A stretch of 56,186 bases of DNA from Deltaproteobacteria bacterium (lineage in GTDB: Bacteria; Myxococcota_A; UBA9042), in assembly GCA_020632665.1 (NCBI GenBank), contig JACKFC010000030.1, positions 1 to 56,186 of the forward strand, given 5' to 3'. Each line of letters opens with the position of its first letter. Positions within the stretch are counted from its first letter, which is position 1. Below the pieces are notes generated by a model. The model was not told where the DNA came from. It saw only the letters and a list, made by a program, of their open reading frames with translations, and did no database searches. Positions 14,787-22,646 of the stretch are shown here, one piece after another. The position numbers and the translations under genes are program-made.

Positions 14787-15806
14787 ATGTTCTTGCGCGC
14801 TGTCGTGCCGCTGCTCACCGCTGTGGCGGTCCTTGCCACCGGCTGCGATGGCACCGAGCAGGGCTGGATCTGCCGCGTCGACGCCGAGTGCGCCTCGGGA
14901 CGCTGCCTGCCCGACGGATCCTGCGGCGAGCCGCCGACGGCGTCCGACGACGCCGGCGCAGGCTCGCGCTTCGGCGACGCCGCGCAGGGCGGAAGCGACG
15001 CCTCGGCCGACGCCGCGAACGGTTCGGATGCCGCAGCGACCGACGTTGGTACGATCGACACCGCGGGCTCCGACACGGGCGACGCGCCCGCTTTCCTCTG
15101 CAAGCCCGACCACGACGGCAAGGTCGACCGCAAGGAGATGCACTTCGCAGCGGGCCTGAGCGCGCCGTTCCGGGTCGCGCGGGACGCGAAATTCCAGGCC
15201 GCGGGCGAAGACGTCGCCGGGCAGGGCAAGGTCTGGGATTTGGTCGGTCCGTTCGAGGGCGACGATGACCTCGCGGTCGCGACCCTGCCGGTGCAGGGCG
15301 CCTGGTTCGAGGCCGATTTCGTCGGCGCGACCTACGCCGCCCAACTCGACACCGGCAGCCCGCTGCTCGGCGTCTTCGAGGCGACCGGCGACCGCTTGCT
15401 GCTGCGCGGCGTGGTCTCGCCGGAGAACGACCTCTTCAAGACCTCGCTGATCTACGACCCGCCGGCGGTGGTGCTGCAGTTTCCGCTCGATCTCGGCACC
15501 AGCTTCCAGTCTGTCTCGGAGGTCAAGGGCTTCAAGGACGGCGTCTACTCCCTCTGGTACGAGACCTGGAGCAGCAAGGTCGACAGCAAGGGCGCGGTGA
15601 AGACGCCTTACGGCAACTTCCCGGCGCTGCGGGTGCAGACGACGTTGACCCGCAAGGTCGGCGTCATGGACTTCGTGACCCGCTCGCTGGCCTGGGTGGC
15701 CGAGTGCTACGGCACGGTGGCGTCGGCGCGGAGCCCGCTCGGCGCGTCGTCGGTGGACTTCCCGGTCGCCGACGAGCTGCGCCGGATCGCGCCGCCGAAG
15801 CGTTGA
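14787..15806 (+). CDS. lipoprotein of unknown function
   Basis: The 339-residue protein starts at ATG 14787, 7 bases after GGAG. It has a lipoprotein signal (MFLRAVVPLLTAVAVLATGC) with Asp directly after the lipidated Cys. A short Cys-containing segment follows (WICRVDAECASGRCLPDG), then an Ala/Asp/Gly/Ser linker to about residue 105. The remaining 235 residues form a strand-rich domain with conserved-looking aromatic positions (KVWDLVGPFEGDDDLAVATL, FPLDLGTSFQSVSEVKG, YSLWYETWSSKVDSKG, FVTRSLAWVAECYG). I do not recognise the family. The C-terminal domain resembles secreted beta-sandwich domains seen next to Cys-rich lipoproteins in myxobacteria, but that is an impression only. It is convergent with the next gene, with 4 bases between. 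Confidence 0.75.
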   Translation: MFLRAVVPLLTAVAVLATGCDGTEQGWICRVDAECASGRCLPDGSCGEPPTASDDAGAGSRFGDAAQGGSDASADAANGSDAAATDVGTIDTAGSDTGDAPAFLCKPDHDGKVDRKEMHFAAGLSAPFRVARDAKFQAAGEDVAGQGKVWDLVGPFEGDDDLAVATLPVQGAWFEADFVGATYAAQLDTGSPLLGVFEATGDRLLLRGVVSPENDLFKTSLIYDPPAVVLQFPLDLGTSFQSVSEVKGFKDGVYSLWYETWSSKVDSKGAVKTPYGNFPALRVQTTLTRKVGVMDFVTRSLAWVAECYGTVASARSPLGASSVDFPVADELRRIAPPKR

Positions 15807-15810
15807 GGAC

Positions 15811-16554
15811 TCAGGAATCGCCCTCGCGCAGCGTGGTGTGGGCCGTGAGGTGAAAGTCGACCACCAAGGGCAGGTGGTCCGACGCCTCCCGGGTCAACTG
15901 GCTCTTGACCAGCCGCGCCGCGCGGACCTCGATCGGCCCCCGGACGAAGGCCTTGTCCAGCGAGCCCATCGCCATATAGGCCGGAAAGCTGCGGAATTTC
16001 GACGGTGGCCGGGTGACGTGATCGAAGCCGGCGGGCCCGTAGACCTTCAGCTCGAGCTGGTTCCGCCAATCGTTGGTATCGCCGGCGATGATCGTCGGCA
16101 GGCCGCGCAAGGCCAGCAGATCCGGGTCGGAGAGCAGCTTCTGCACCTGCCAGCGGCGCTCGATCTCGGCCAGACCGAGGTGATAGTTGATGACGACGAG
16201 GTCGCCTTCGGGGCTCTGCACCCGCGCGATCTGCGCCGCGCGTGGCTTCTTCACGCTCATCCGGAGATCCAGCGTGCGGTGCCAGGGAATCGGCCAGCGG
16301 GAGAGCAGCAGGTTGCCGTAGCCGCCGTCCTTCAGCGCGACGTTGAGCTGGAACAGGCCGGTATGAGCGGCGAGCTGCTCGACGAAGAGCACGGGCTGGT
16401 CGTGGAAGCGCGAGCGCCGAACGCCGGAGTCCACCTCTTGCAGCAGGACCAGATCCGGGTTCTCGGCTTCGATCACCTCCAGCACGCGCTCGAGGCGGTA
16501 GAGCCTGTCCCGCCCGCCGATGCCCTTGTGGATATTGTAGGTCAGCAAGCGCAT
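15811..16554 (-). CDS. endonuclease/exonuclease/phosphatase family protein
   Basis: The 247-residue protein has the complete active-site set of the EEP (DNase I/AP endonuclease-like) fold. N in LLTYNIHKGIGG, E in DLVLLQEVDSG, H in VVINYHLGLAEI, D and N in IIAGDTNDWRN, a SLDKAFVRG segment, and the final SDHLPLVVDFH are all present. These proteins hydrolyse phosphodiester or phosphate-ester bonds with Mg2+. Substrates range from DNA to phospholipid head groups, and the sequence alone does not say which. There is no signal peptide, so it is probably cytoplasmic. A GAGGG ribosome site precedes ATG 16554. A promoter-like TTGGGC-N17-TATCAT lies upstream on the minus strand. Confidence 0.85.
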   Translation of the reverse strand: MRLLTYNIHKGIGGRDRLYRLERVLEVIEAENPDLVLLQEVDSGVRRSRFHDQPVLFVEQLAAHTGLFQLNVALKDGGYGNLLLSRWPIPWHRTLDLRMSVKKPRAAQIARVQSPEGDLVVINYHLGLAEIERRWQVQKLLSDPDLLALRGLPTIIAGDTNDWRNQLELKVYGPAGFDHVTRPPSKFRSFPAYMAMGSLDKAFVRGPIEVRAARLVKSQLTREASDHLPLVVDFHLTAHTTLREGDS

Positions 16555-16614
16555 CGGGACCCTCGCGGCCGGCGTCGCGCACCACCGCCCTGGCGGCGTC
16601 GCGTCGGCTTGGTC

Positions 16615-16643
16615 ATGATAGGCCGGTGGCGCGCGTTGCCCAA
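16615..16643 (-). promoter_or_regulatory. promoter for the EEP-family gene
   Basis: On the minus strand, TTGGGC (plus 16638-16643), 17 bp, then TATCAT (plus 16615-16620), a 5 of 6 match to the -10 consensus. The ATG is about 60 bases downstream. Confidence 0.45.
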
Positions 16644-16666
16644 GCTGCCCGCGCCGAGGGGGGGAG

Positions 16667-17521
16667 ATGTGTCGCTTGTTCGGTTTCCGATCCGTGATCC
16701 AATCGGCGGTTCATCGCAGCCTGGTCGACGCCGACAACGCCTTGGCGGTGCAGAGCAATCAGCATCGTGACGGCTGGGGCGTCGCCTGGTACCTCGCCGG
16801 CGCGCCGCACCTGATCAAGGGCGTCTCCCCGGCGATGGAGGACAAGATCTTCGACCGCGTCAGCGGCGTGGTCGCTTCCGAGACGGTGCTGGCCCACCTC
16901 CGCTTGGCGACCGCCGGGGACGTCAACATCCTCAACGCGCACCCCTTCCAATACGGTCGATGGGTCTTCGCGCACAACGGCAAAATCGCCGACTTCGACC
17001 GCCACAAGCCGATGCTGCGCCGCGAGGTCGCGCCGGCGTTGTCGCGCTTCATCCTCGGCGACACGGACTCCGAGATCCTCTTCTACCTCTTCCTCAGCGA
17101 GCTCTCCCGGCGCGCCGATCTGCACCGCAAGGGCGTCGCGATGGCCGATATCGTCGCGTCGCTGCGGGAGATCGTCGCGCTGGTTCGCGAGCGCTGCGAT
17201 CCCGGCGCCGAGGAGCCGTCGCTGCTGACCTTCGTCGTCACCGACGGCCTGACCATGGTCGGTCTGAAAGAGGGCAAGCCGCTGCTCTTCTCGACCTACA
17301 AGGAGCGCTGTGCCGATCGCGACGTCTGTCCCTTCCTCGCCGACGCCTGCGAAGCGCCGACGACCGATGGCCACGTCAACCATTTGATCATCTCTAGCGA
17401 GCCATTGCAGGGAGAAAACGAGTGGATCTCGCTCGACGATGGAGAGGTCGTCGGGGTCGATTGGCGGATGGTCCTGCACCGCGGGACGCTCGCCGACGGT
17501 GTGACGCGGGTCGGTGGCTGA
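16667..17521 (+). CDS. class II glutamine amidotransferase (YafJ/EgtC-like)
   Basis: The 284-residue protein begins MCRLFGFRS. In this family Cys2, after removal of Met, is the N-terminal nucleophile that hydrolyses glutamine, so ATG 16667 must be the start. The GGGGAG upstream is unusually close to it. Other class II motifs are present: QSNQHRDGWGVAWYL, LAHLRLATAGDVNILNAHPF and FAHNGKIADF, with the GDTDSEILFYLFL segment further on. It is a stand-alone glutaminase domain without the synthase partner of PurF or GlmS. YafJ-type members have no firmly known acceptor, and EgtC removes glutamate in ergothioneine synthesis. No ergothioneine genes are adjacent, so the substrate is open. Confidence 0.88.
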   Translation: MCRLFGFRSVIQSAVHRSLVDADNALAVQSNQHRDGWGVAWYLAGAPHLIKGVSPAMEDKIFDRVSGVVASETVLAHLRLATAGDVNILNAHPFQYGRWVFAHNGKIADFDRHKPMLRREVAPALSRFILGDTDSEILFYLFLSELSRRADLHRKGVAMADIVASLREIVALVRERCDPGAEEPSLLTFVVTDGLTMVGLKEGKPLLFSTYKERCADRDVCPFLADACEAPTTDGHVNHLIISSEPLQGENEWISLDDGEVVGVDWRMVLHRGTLADGVTRVGG

Positions 17522-17560
17522 ACCACGCCCGGGCCGCTCGGACCGGCGAGCGCTGCCCGC

Positions 17561-18376
17561 TCAGCGCCCGGCGAAGCGCGGCGCCCGCTTCTGCAACAAG
17601 GCCGCGACGCCTTCCTCGGCGTCCGCCGTCGCGATGGTCTCGGCCTGCGCATAGGCCTCGCGCAGCGCCGCCTGCCGCGGATCGAAACCCGCAGCCGTGC
17701 GCAGCAGCTTGCGCGTCAGCCGCAGCGCGATCGGCGCGTTGGCGGCGATCACCTCGGCGAGAGCGACGGCGCGCGGCAAGACCTCGTTCGGCTCGCACGC
17801 CTCGAGCAAATAGCCGTTGGTCAGGCCCTCGGCGGCGTCGAAGAGGCGGCCGGTCAGCAGCAGCTCGGTCGCGCGGTGCGGGCCGACGACGTGGGGCAGG
17901 GTCGCCGAGATCGCCATCCCGGGGCTCAAGCCGATGCGCGTGAAGTTGGCGCCGTAGCGCGCTCCGATCGCGCCGATCCGCAGGTCGCAGAGCAGCGAGA
18001 GGCCGAAGCCACCGCCGACCGCGTGGCCGTTCAAGGCCGCGATGACGGGCACCTCGACGTCCAAGACGGCGAGGAAGGGCGCGTACATGGCGAAGGAGCG
18101 TTCGTGCGGCAGTCGGCCGTCGCCAGTCTGCAGCGAGGCGCGCAGGTCGGCGCCGGCGGAGAAGCAGCGCCCGGTGCCGGTGATCACCAGCGCCCGCAGC
18201 GCCGCATCGTCGCGGGCCGCGGCCAGCGCGGCGCCGAACGCATCGAGCAACTCGGTGGTCATCGCGTTGCGGTTCTCCGGCCGGTTCAAGGTCAAGACGC
18301 CCACCGCGCCGCGGCGCTGGTAGTGGACGGCCGGGTCTGCGGCGGATTCGGCGGCGGTGTCGGGCGTGCTCTGCAT
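17561..18376 (-). CDS. enoyl-CoA hydratase/isomerase family protein
   Basis: The 271-residue protein has the crotonase fold. Motifs include VGVLTLNRPENRNAMTTELL, the CoA-binding FSAGADLRASL oxyanion region, and NGHAVGGGFGLSLLCDLR with the second oxyanion Gly. FTRIGLSPGMAISATLPHVV follows, where the hydratase catalytic glutamates would lie. In this last segment the expected Glu of the P(E)xG region is not obvious (GLSPGM). It may therefore be an isomerase or another crotonase rather than a classical hydratase. The start at ATG 18376 has AGGAGG 5 bases upstream. It is convergent with the amidotransferase and divergent from the TatT-like gene. A role in acyl-CoA catabolism, alongside the acyl-CoA dehydrogenase at the other end of the window, is plausible. 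Confidence 0.85.
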   Translation of the reverse strand: MQSTPDTAAESAADPAVHYQRRGAVGVLTLNRPENRNAMTTELLDAFGAALAAARDDAALRALVITGTGRCFSAGADLRASLQTGDGRLPHERSFAMYAPFLAVLDVEVPVIAALNGHAVGGGFGLSLLCDLRIGAIGARYGANFTRIGLSPGMAISATLPHVVGPHRATELLLTGRLFDAAEGLTNGYLLEACEPNEVLPRAVALAEVIAANAPIALRLTRKLLRTAAGFDPRQAALREAYAQAETIATADAEEGVAALLQKRAPRFAGR

Positions 18377-18449
18377 ATGGCCTCCTGCCGGCGAGGTAGC
18401 GCGCCCGCGCCCCGACGGCAAGCCCCGGCGCGTCCCGAATTCGCGGCCG

Positions 18450-18478
18450 TTGCGCCAGACAATGCGCTGCGTTAGGGT
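18450..18478 (+). promoter_or_regulatory. promoter for the TatT-like gene
   Basis: TTGCGC (18450-18455), a 17-bp spacer, and TAGGGT (18473-18478). The same TTGCGC-N17-TA arrangement occurs upstream of lexA in this window. Confidence 0.4.
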
Positions 18479-18527
18479 TCGCCCGCCAAACATCGGGGCC
18501 CAGCAAAGCCCGTGCGGAGATGACGCG

Positions 18528-19433
18528 ATGCACAAGACCGTTCGATTCCTGCTTCCTCTCGCCCTCGCCGGCGTGACCGTCCTGCCGGGTTGCGGCACCA
18601 AGCGCCAGACCGGCATCTGCGCCGATCTCGGCGTCGCCAGCGAGAAGGGCGATGCCGACGCGCTCGTCGCCGCCGGTGACGCAGCCTGGGAGCTCCGCCG
18701 TGAGCGGGCCAAGCTCGAGGAGTCCATCACCAGCTGGGCCAAGGCGCTGCGCATCGATCCGAAGCGCACCGACGTCCGGGTCAAGCTCTCCCGCGCCCGC
18801 TACCTGCTCGCCGACGGCCACCTCCGCAACGACGACGAGAAAGAGGCCGAGATGCTCGCCTCCTTCGACCAGGGCATCAAGGACGCCGAGGTCGCCATCG
18901 CTCAGCTGTCGACCGGCTACCGCGAGGATATCTGCGCTGAGAAGCCCTTCACCGAGGCGATCAAGAAGACCGACAAGACCGCCATCGGCGCGATGTACTG
19001 GTACGCCAGCAACCTCGGCAAGTGGGGCCTCGCCAAGGGCATCTTCACGATCTTGAAGTACAAGGACAACATCAAGGCGATGATGGAGCACATCCTTTCG
19101 CTCGAGCCGACCTACTTCTACCACGCGCCCGACCGCTACTTCGGCACCTTCTACACCAAGGTTCCGTTCCCGAGCGGCGACATGGAGAAGAGCAAGATGC
19201 ACTTCGAGCGCTCCATCGCCGGCTCGCCGCAATACCTCGCCACCAAGGTGCTGATGGCCTCGACCTATTGCACCAAGGTCAAGGACCGCAAGCTCTTCAA
19301 GCAGCTCCTCGACGAGGTCATGGCCTTCGACCTGGCCCAGGCCCCCGAGATCGCCGCGGAGAACGCCATCGAGAAGAAGAAGGCCGAGGACCTCCTCGAC
19401 GATATCGACACCTACTTCGGCGAAGCCGAGTAG
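18528..19433 (+). CDS. TatT-like TRAP-associated lipoprotein
   Basis: The 301-residue protein has a lipoprotein signal (TVRFLLPLALAGVTVLPGC) and an all-helical body with TPR-like repeats. These include AWELRRERAKLEESITSWAK, VRVKLSRARYLLADGHLR, WYASNLGKWGLAKG and the YLATKVLMASTYCTKVKD region. This matches the TatT (T-component) family, periplasmic TPR lipoproteins that work with TRAP-type transporters in some bacteria. No TRAP permease or solute-binding protein is nearby, so the transport link is unproven. The start at ATG 18528 has GGAG 9 bases upstream. A hairpin terminator follows the gene. Confidence 0.8.
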   Translation: MHKTVRFLLPLALAGVTVLPGCGTKRQTGICADLGVASEKGDADALVAAGDAAWELRRERAKLEESITSWAKALRIDPKRTDVRVKLSRARYLLADGHLRNDDEKEAEMLASFDQGIKDAEVAIAQLSTGYREDICAEKPFTEAIKKTDKTAIGAMYWYASNLGKWGLAKGIFTILKYKDNIKAMMEHILSLEPTYFYHAPDRYFGTFYTKVPFPSGDMEKSKMHFERSIAGSPQYLATKVLMASTYCTKVKDRKLFKQLLDEVMAFDLAQAPEIAAENAIEKKKAEDLLDDIDTYFGEAE

Positions 19434-19460
19434 CGCAGCCTCCGTCCTCAGCGACGGCGC

Positions 19461-19492
19461 GCGCCCGGATCCGCACCCGCGGGTCCGGGCGC
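19461..19492 (+). terminator. intrinsic terminator after the TatT-like gene
   Basis: GCGCCCGGA (19461-19469) and TCCGGGCGC (19484-19492) form a perfect 9-bp GC-rich stem around a 14-base loop. A short T-containing tail (TTTGCGTT) follows. It lies 27 bases after the stop codon. Confidence 0.65.
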
Positions 19493-19608
19493 TTTGCGTT
19501 CGGGCCCGCGGAAGACGTGCAGAATTGCGTGAAACCGATGCGTCCATCGGCAAGAGACGCTAGCCTCATCGCGGAGAGGCTGCGCCCCGCGGGCGTCAGG
19601 AGTGAGTC

Positions 19609-22608
19609 ATGACACGCGTATCCATGCTGAGCACCTTTGGTTCGTCTGCCGGTCTCGCGGTCGCGGCGCTTCTCGCGCTGGGCCTCGGCGGGTGCGGAAC
19701 CTCGGATGTCAGCGTCGGCGGTCCCGACATCAGCGCCGATGTCGGCGGTGGCGGCGGTGGCGGTGGCGGTGGCGGCGGCGACGGTGGCGGTGGCGGCGGC
19801 TCCGACGCCGGCTCCGAGGATACCAGCGGACCAGCCTGCCTGAACGACTTCGATTGCAAGGCGATGCCCGGAGTCTCGGTCTGCAGCCAGGCCAAATGCA
19901 TCGGCGGGACCTGCAAGCTCGCGGTCGAGACCAAGGGCACGTCGTGCAGCATCGACGGGCTGCAACCCGGCCCCTGCCAGGTCAGCGTCTGCGACGGCGT
20001 GGGCAAGTGTACGTTCGCCGCCGGCCCCGAGGGCAGCCCGTGCGGGGACGGCCCCTGCGGTGACGTCTGCGTCGCTGGGCAGTGCGTCCAGGGCGGCGGC
20101 GTCGACGACGGCAACCCGTGCACCAAGGACGTCTGCGAAGGCGGGCAGGTCCAGCACCTGCCGATCACCGATCCCAGCGTCGACTGTGACGACGGCAACC
20201 CCTGCACCGCGTCGGCCGGCTGCCTCGGTGGCGCCTGTGCCGCCAAGCCGCTCCAATGCGACGACGGCATCGACTGCACCATCGACTTCTGCGCCGCCGG
20301 CAAGGGCTGCGACACCATCGTCGCCGACGGGCTCTGCGACGACGGCAACCCCTGCACCCAGAGCGCGTGCGATCCCGCTGCTGGCGGCTGCGTCGGCAAG
20401 CCCATCGTCGGGGCACCGTGCGACGACGCCAATACCTGCACCAAGGGCGAGAGCTGCGACGCCGACGGCTTCTGCGGTGGTGGTCAGCCGGTCTGCCAGT
20501 GCAAGACCAGCGCCGACTGCAATGGCGGCAACCTCTGCCTGCAGCAGGTCTGCGAGCAGGGCGTCTGCCTCGCGACCCCGGGCGTCGACCCCTGCGCCGG
20601 CAAGGACGGCAGCGCGTGTGGGGCGTATTTCTGCGATCCGTCGACCGGAGACTGCGCGTTCAAGCCGCTGAAGGAGGGACAGCCCTGCAACGACGGCGAC
20701 GCCTGCACCTCGGCCAGCCAATGCGCCGGCGGCAAATGCGTGCCGAGCGCCAAGGCCGAGTGCGATGACGGCAACCCCTGCACCGTCGACGGCTGCGCGC
20801 CCGACAGCGGCTGCGTCAGCAAGCTGGCCGACGGAATGCAGTGCAACGACGGCAACGCCTGCACCGACAAGGACAGCTGCAAAAACGGCGGCTGCTTCGG
20901 CATCCAGAAGAACTGCAACGACGGCGACGCCTGCACGGCCGATAGCTGCAACCCCGCCACGGGTTCCTGCAACCACAAGCCGATCCCCGGCTGCGGCGGC
21001 TGCAAATCCGACGCCGATTGCGACGACAAGCAGCCCTGCACCAAGGACGCCTGCTTGGTCAACGACAGCGGCACCGGCGGCATCTGCACCTCGACGCCGA
21101 TCCCGGGCTGCGGCCAGACCTGCGACTCCGACACCGCTTGCGACGACGGCGACCCCTGCACCAAGGACGGCTGCAGCATCGACGCCGCCGGCCAGCAGGT
21201 CTGCACGCACATCAAGGACGCGAATTGCGGGCCTGAGTGCACCTCGGCGAAGGATTGCCCCGACCCCGGGCAGGTGTGCATGCAAGCTGTTTGCAACAAC
21301 GGCAAGTGCGGCGCCGAGTTGATGCCGGACACGTGCGTCATCGGATGCAAGACCGCCGCCGACTGCGAAGACGGCGACAAATGCACGGTCCACGAGTGCG
21401 TCATCAAGAGCGGCGTCGGCACCTGCCAGAGCAAGACCATCCCGGACTGCGGCGGCTGCACCAGCGATAGCCAATGCCCGCAGCCCGGCGGCGTCTGCAG
21501 CGTCGGCTATTGCGAGGCCGGCGTGTGCAAGATCAAGACCGACCCCGCCTGCCTGGGCTGCCAATCCGACAAGGAATGCGACGACGGCGACGCCTGCACC
21601 AAGGACGCCTGCCTGATGTCATCGAGCGGAAAAATGGCCTGCATGCACGAGCAGATCCCCGGCTGCGGCTCCGGCTGCAAGAGCGAGAAGGAGTGCGACG
21701 ACGGCGACGCCTGCACCAGCGACAGCTGCGCCAACGGCACCTGCGTCAACAAGGCGAAGAGCTGCGATGACGGCAACGCCTGCACCAAGGACGCCTGCTA
21801 CCAGGGCAAGTGCAACTACGTCGCCACCGAGTGCAACGACAACGACGCCTGCACCCAAGACACCTGCGATCCGAAGAGCGGCAAATGCCTCGCCGCGCCG
21901 ATCTCGAATTGCGGCGCGAAATGCCAGAGCAGCCAGCAGTGCCAGGACAACAACCCCTGCGTCTACTCGTACTGCTCGCAGGGCGAGTGCAAGGCCCAGC
22001 CGAAGACGTGCAACGACAACAACGCCTGCACCTTCGACAGCTGCAACCTGCAGAACGGCGCCTGCGTCTACACCCCGATCCCCGGCTGCGACAACGCCTG
22101 CAAGCAGACGGCGGACTGCGACGACGGCAACCCGTGCACGTACGACACCTGCTCGGCCTTCCAGGGCAAGTGCTACAACCAGACCATCCCGAACTGCGAC
22201 CCGACCAAGCCGAAGTGCAAATCGGCCGCGGATTGCGACGACGGCAAGCCCTGCACGACCGATAGCTGCTCGACCTTCTCGGGCAACTGCTCGCACTACA
22301 ACGTGCCCAACTGCGTCATCGGCAACCCGTGCAAGACCGCGACCGAGTGCAACGACAAGAACGGCTGCACCACCGACGTCTGCGAGGCCGGCAAATGCGC
22401 CCCCAAAGCGATCTCGTGCGACGACTTCAACCCGTGCACCAACGATTATTGCCAGACCTCGACCGGCAAATGCGTGCACACCCAGAAGTCCGGTTGCGTG
22501 CCCGAGACCTGCAAGCTCGACACCGAGTGCGAGGACGGCAACGCCTGCACCAAGGACATCTGCCTGTTCGGCTATTGCCAGCACCTGCTGAACCCAGCCT
22601 GCAACTAG
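19609..22608 (+). CDS. cysteine-rich CTDC-repeat lipoprotein
   Basis: The 999-residue protein starts at ATG 19609 with AGGAG 6 bases upstream. The signal (SAGLAVAALLALGLGGC) ends in a probable lipidation Cys. Residues about 45-70 are almost pure Gly with a few Asp and Ser, a flexible tether. The rest contains about 23 tandem cysteine-rich repeats. Typical cores are CDDGNPCTVDGC, CNDGDACTADSC and CDDGDACTKDAC, often followed by a GxCxxxPIPGCG hinge. They resemble Dicty_CTDC repeats and those at the N-terminus of the giant lipoprotein at 6019-14019. No NHL or catalytic domain is present. It is probably an outer-membrane-anchored, disulfide-stabilised rod exposed in the periplasm or on the surface. 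Function is unknown. Confidence 0.88.
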   Translation: MTRVSMLSTFGSSAGLAVAALLALGLGGCGTSDVSVGGPDISADVGGGGGGGGGGGGDGGGGGGSDAGSEDTSGPACLNDFDCKAMPGVSVCSQAKCIGGTCKLAVETKGTSCSIDGLQPGPCQVSVCDGVGKCTFAAGPEGSPCGDGPCGDVCVAGQCVQGGGVDDGNPCTKDVCEGGQVQHLPITDPSVDCDDGNPCTASAGCLGGACAAKPLQCDDGIDCTIDFCAAGKGCDTIVADGLCDDGNPCTQSACDPAAGGCVGKPIVGAPCDDANTCTKGESCDADGFCGGGQPVCQCKTSADCNGGNLCLQQVCEQGVCLATPGVDPCAGKDGSACGAYFCDPSTGDCAFKPLKEGQPCNDGDACTSASQCAGGKCVPSAKAECDDGNPCTVDGCAPDSGCVSKLADGMQCNDGNACTDKDSCKNGGCFGIQKNCNDGDACTADSCNPATGSCNHKPIPGCGGCKSDADCDDKQPCTKDACLVNDSGTGGICTSTPIPGCGQTCDSDTACDDGDPCTKDGCSIDAAGQQVCTHIKDANCGPECTSAKDCPDPGQVCMQAVCNNGKCGAELMPDTCVIGCKTAADCEDGDKCTVHECVIKSGVGTCQSKTIPDCGGCTSDSQCPQPGGVCSVGYCEAGVCKIKTDPACLGCQSDKECDDGDACTKDACLMSSSGKMACMHEQIPGCGSGCKSEKECDDGDACTSDSCANGTCVNKAKSCDDGNACTKDACYQGKCNYVATECNDNDACTQDTCDPKSGKCLAAPISNCGAKCQSSQQCQDNNPCVYSYCSQGECKAQPKTCNDNNACTFDSCNLQNGACVYTPIPGCDNACKQTADCDDGNPCTYDTCSAFQGKCYNQTIPNCDPTKPKCKSAADCDDGKPCTTDSCSTFSGNCSHYNVPNCVIGNPCKTATECNDKNGCTTDVCEAGKCAPKAISCDDFNPCTNDYCQTSTGKCVHTQKSGCVPETCKLDTECEDGNACTKDICLFGYCQHLLNPACN

Positions 22609-22616
22609 CGTGCTAT

Positions 22617-22636
22617 CCTCAGCCGGCCTGCTGAGG
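22617..22636 (+). promoter_or_regulatory. hairpin overlapping the ribosome site of the MuiA-like gene
   Basis: CCTCAGC (22617-22623), loop CGGCCT, GCTGAGG (22630-22636). The right arm runs into the GAGGAGG Shine-Dalgarno at 22633-22639. The stem could end upstream transcription or mask the ribosome site of the gene at 22647. Confidence 0.45.
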
Positions 22637-22646
22637 AGGTGTGCAC

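Noticed and set aside
19318..21564. Long minus-strand frame opposite the CTDC lipoprotein gene
   Set aside because: Low-complexity Ala/Val/Gly product, a shadow of the cysteine repeats.
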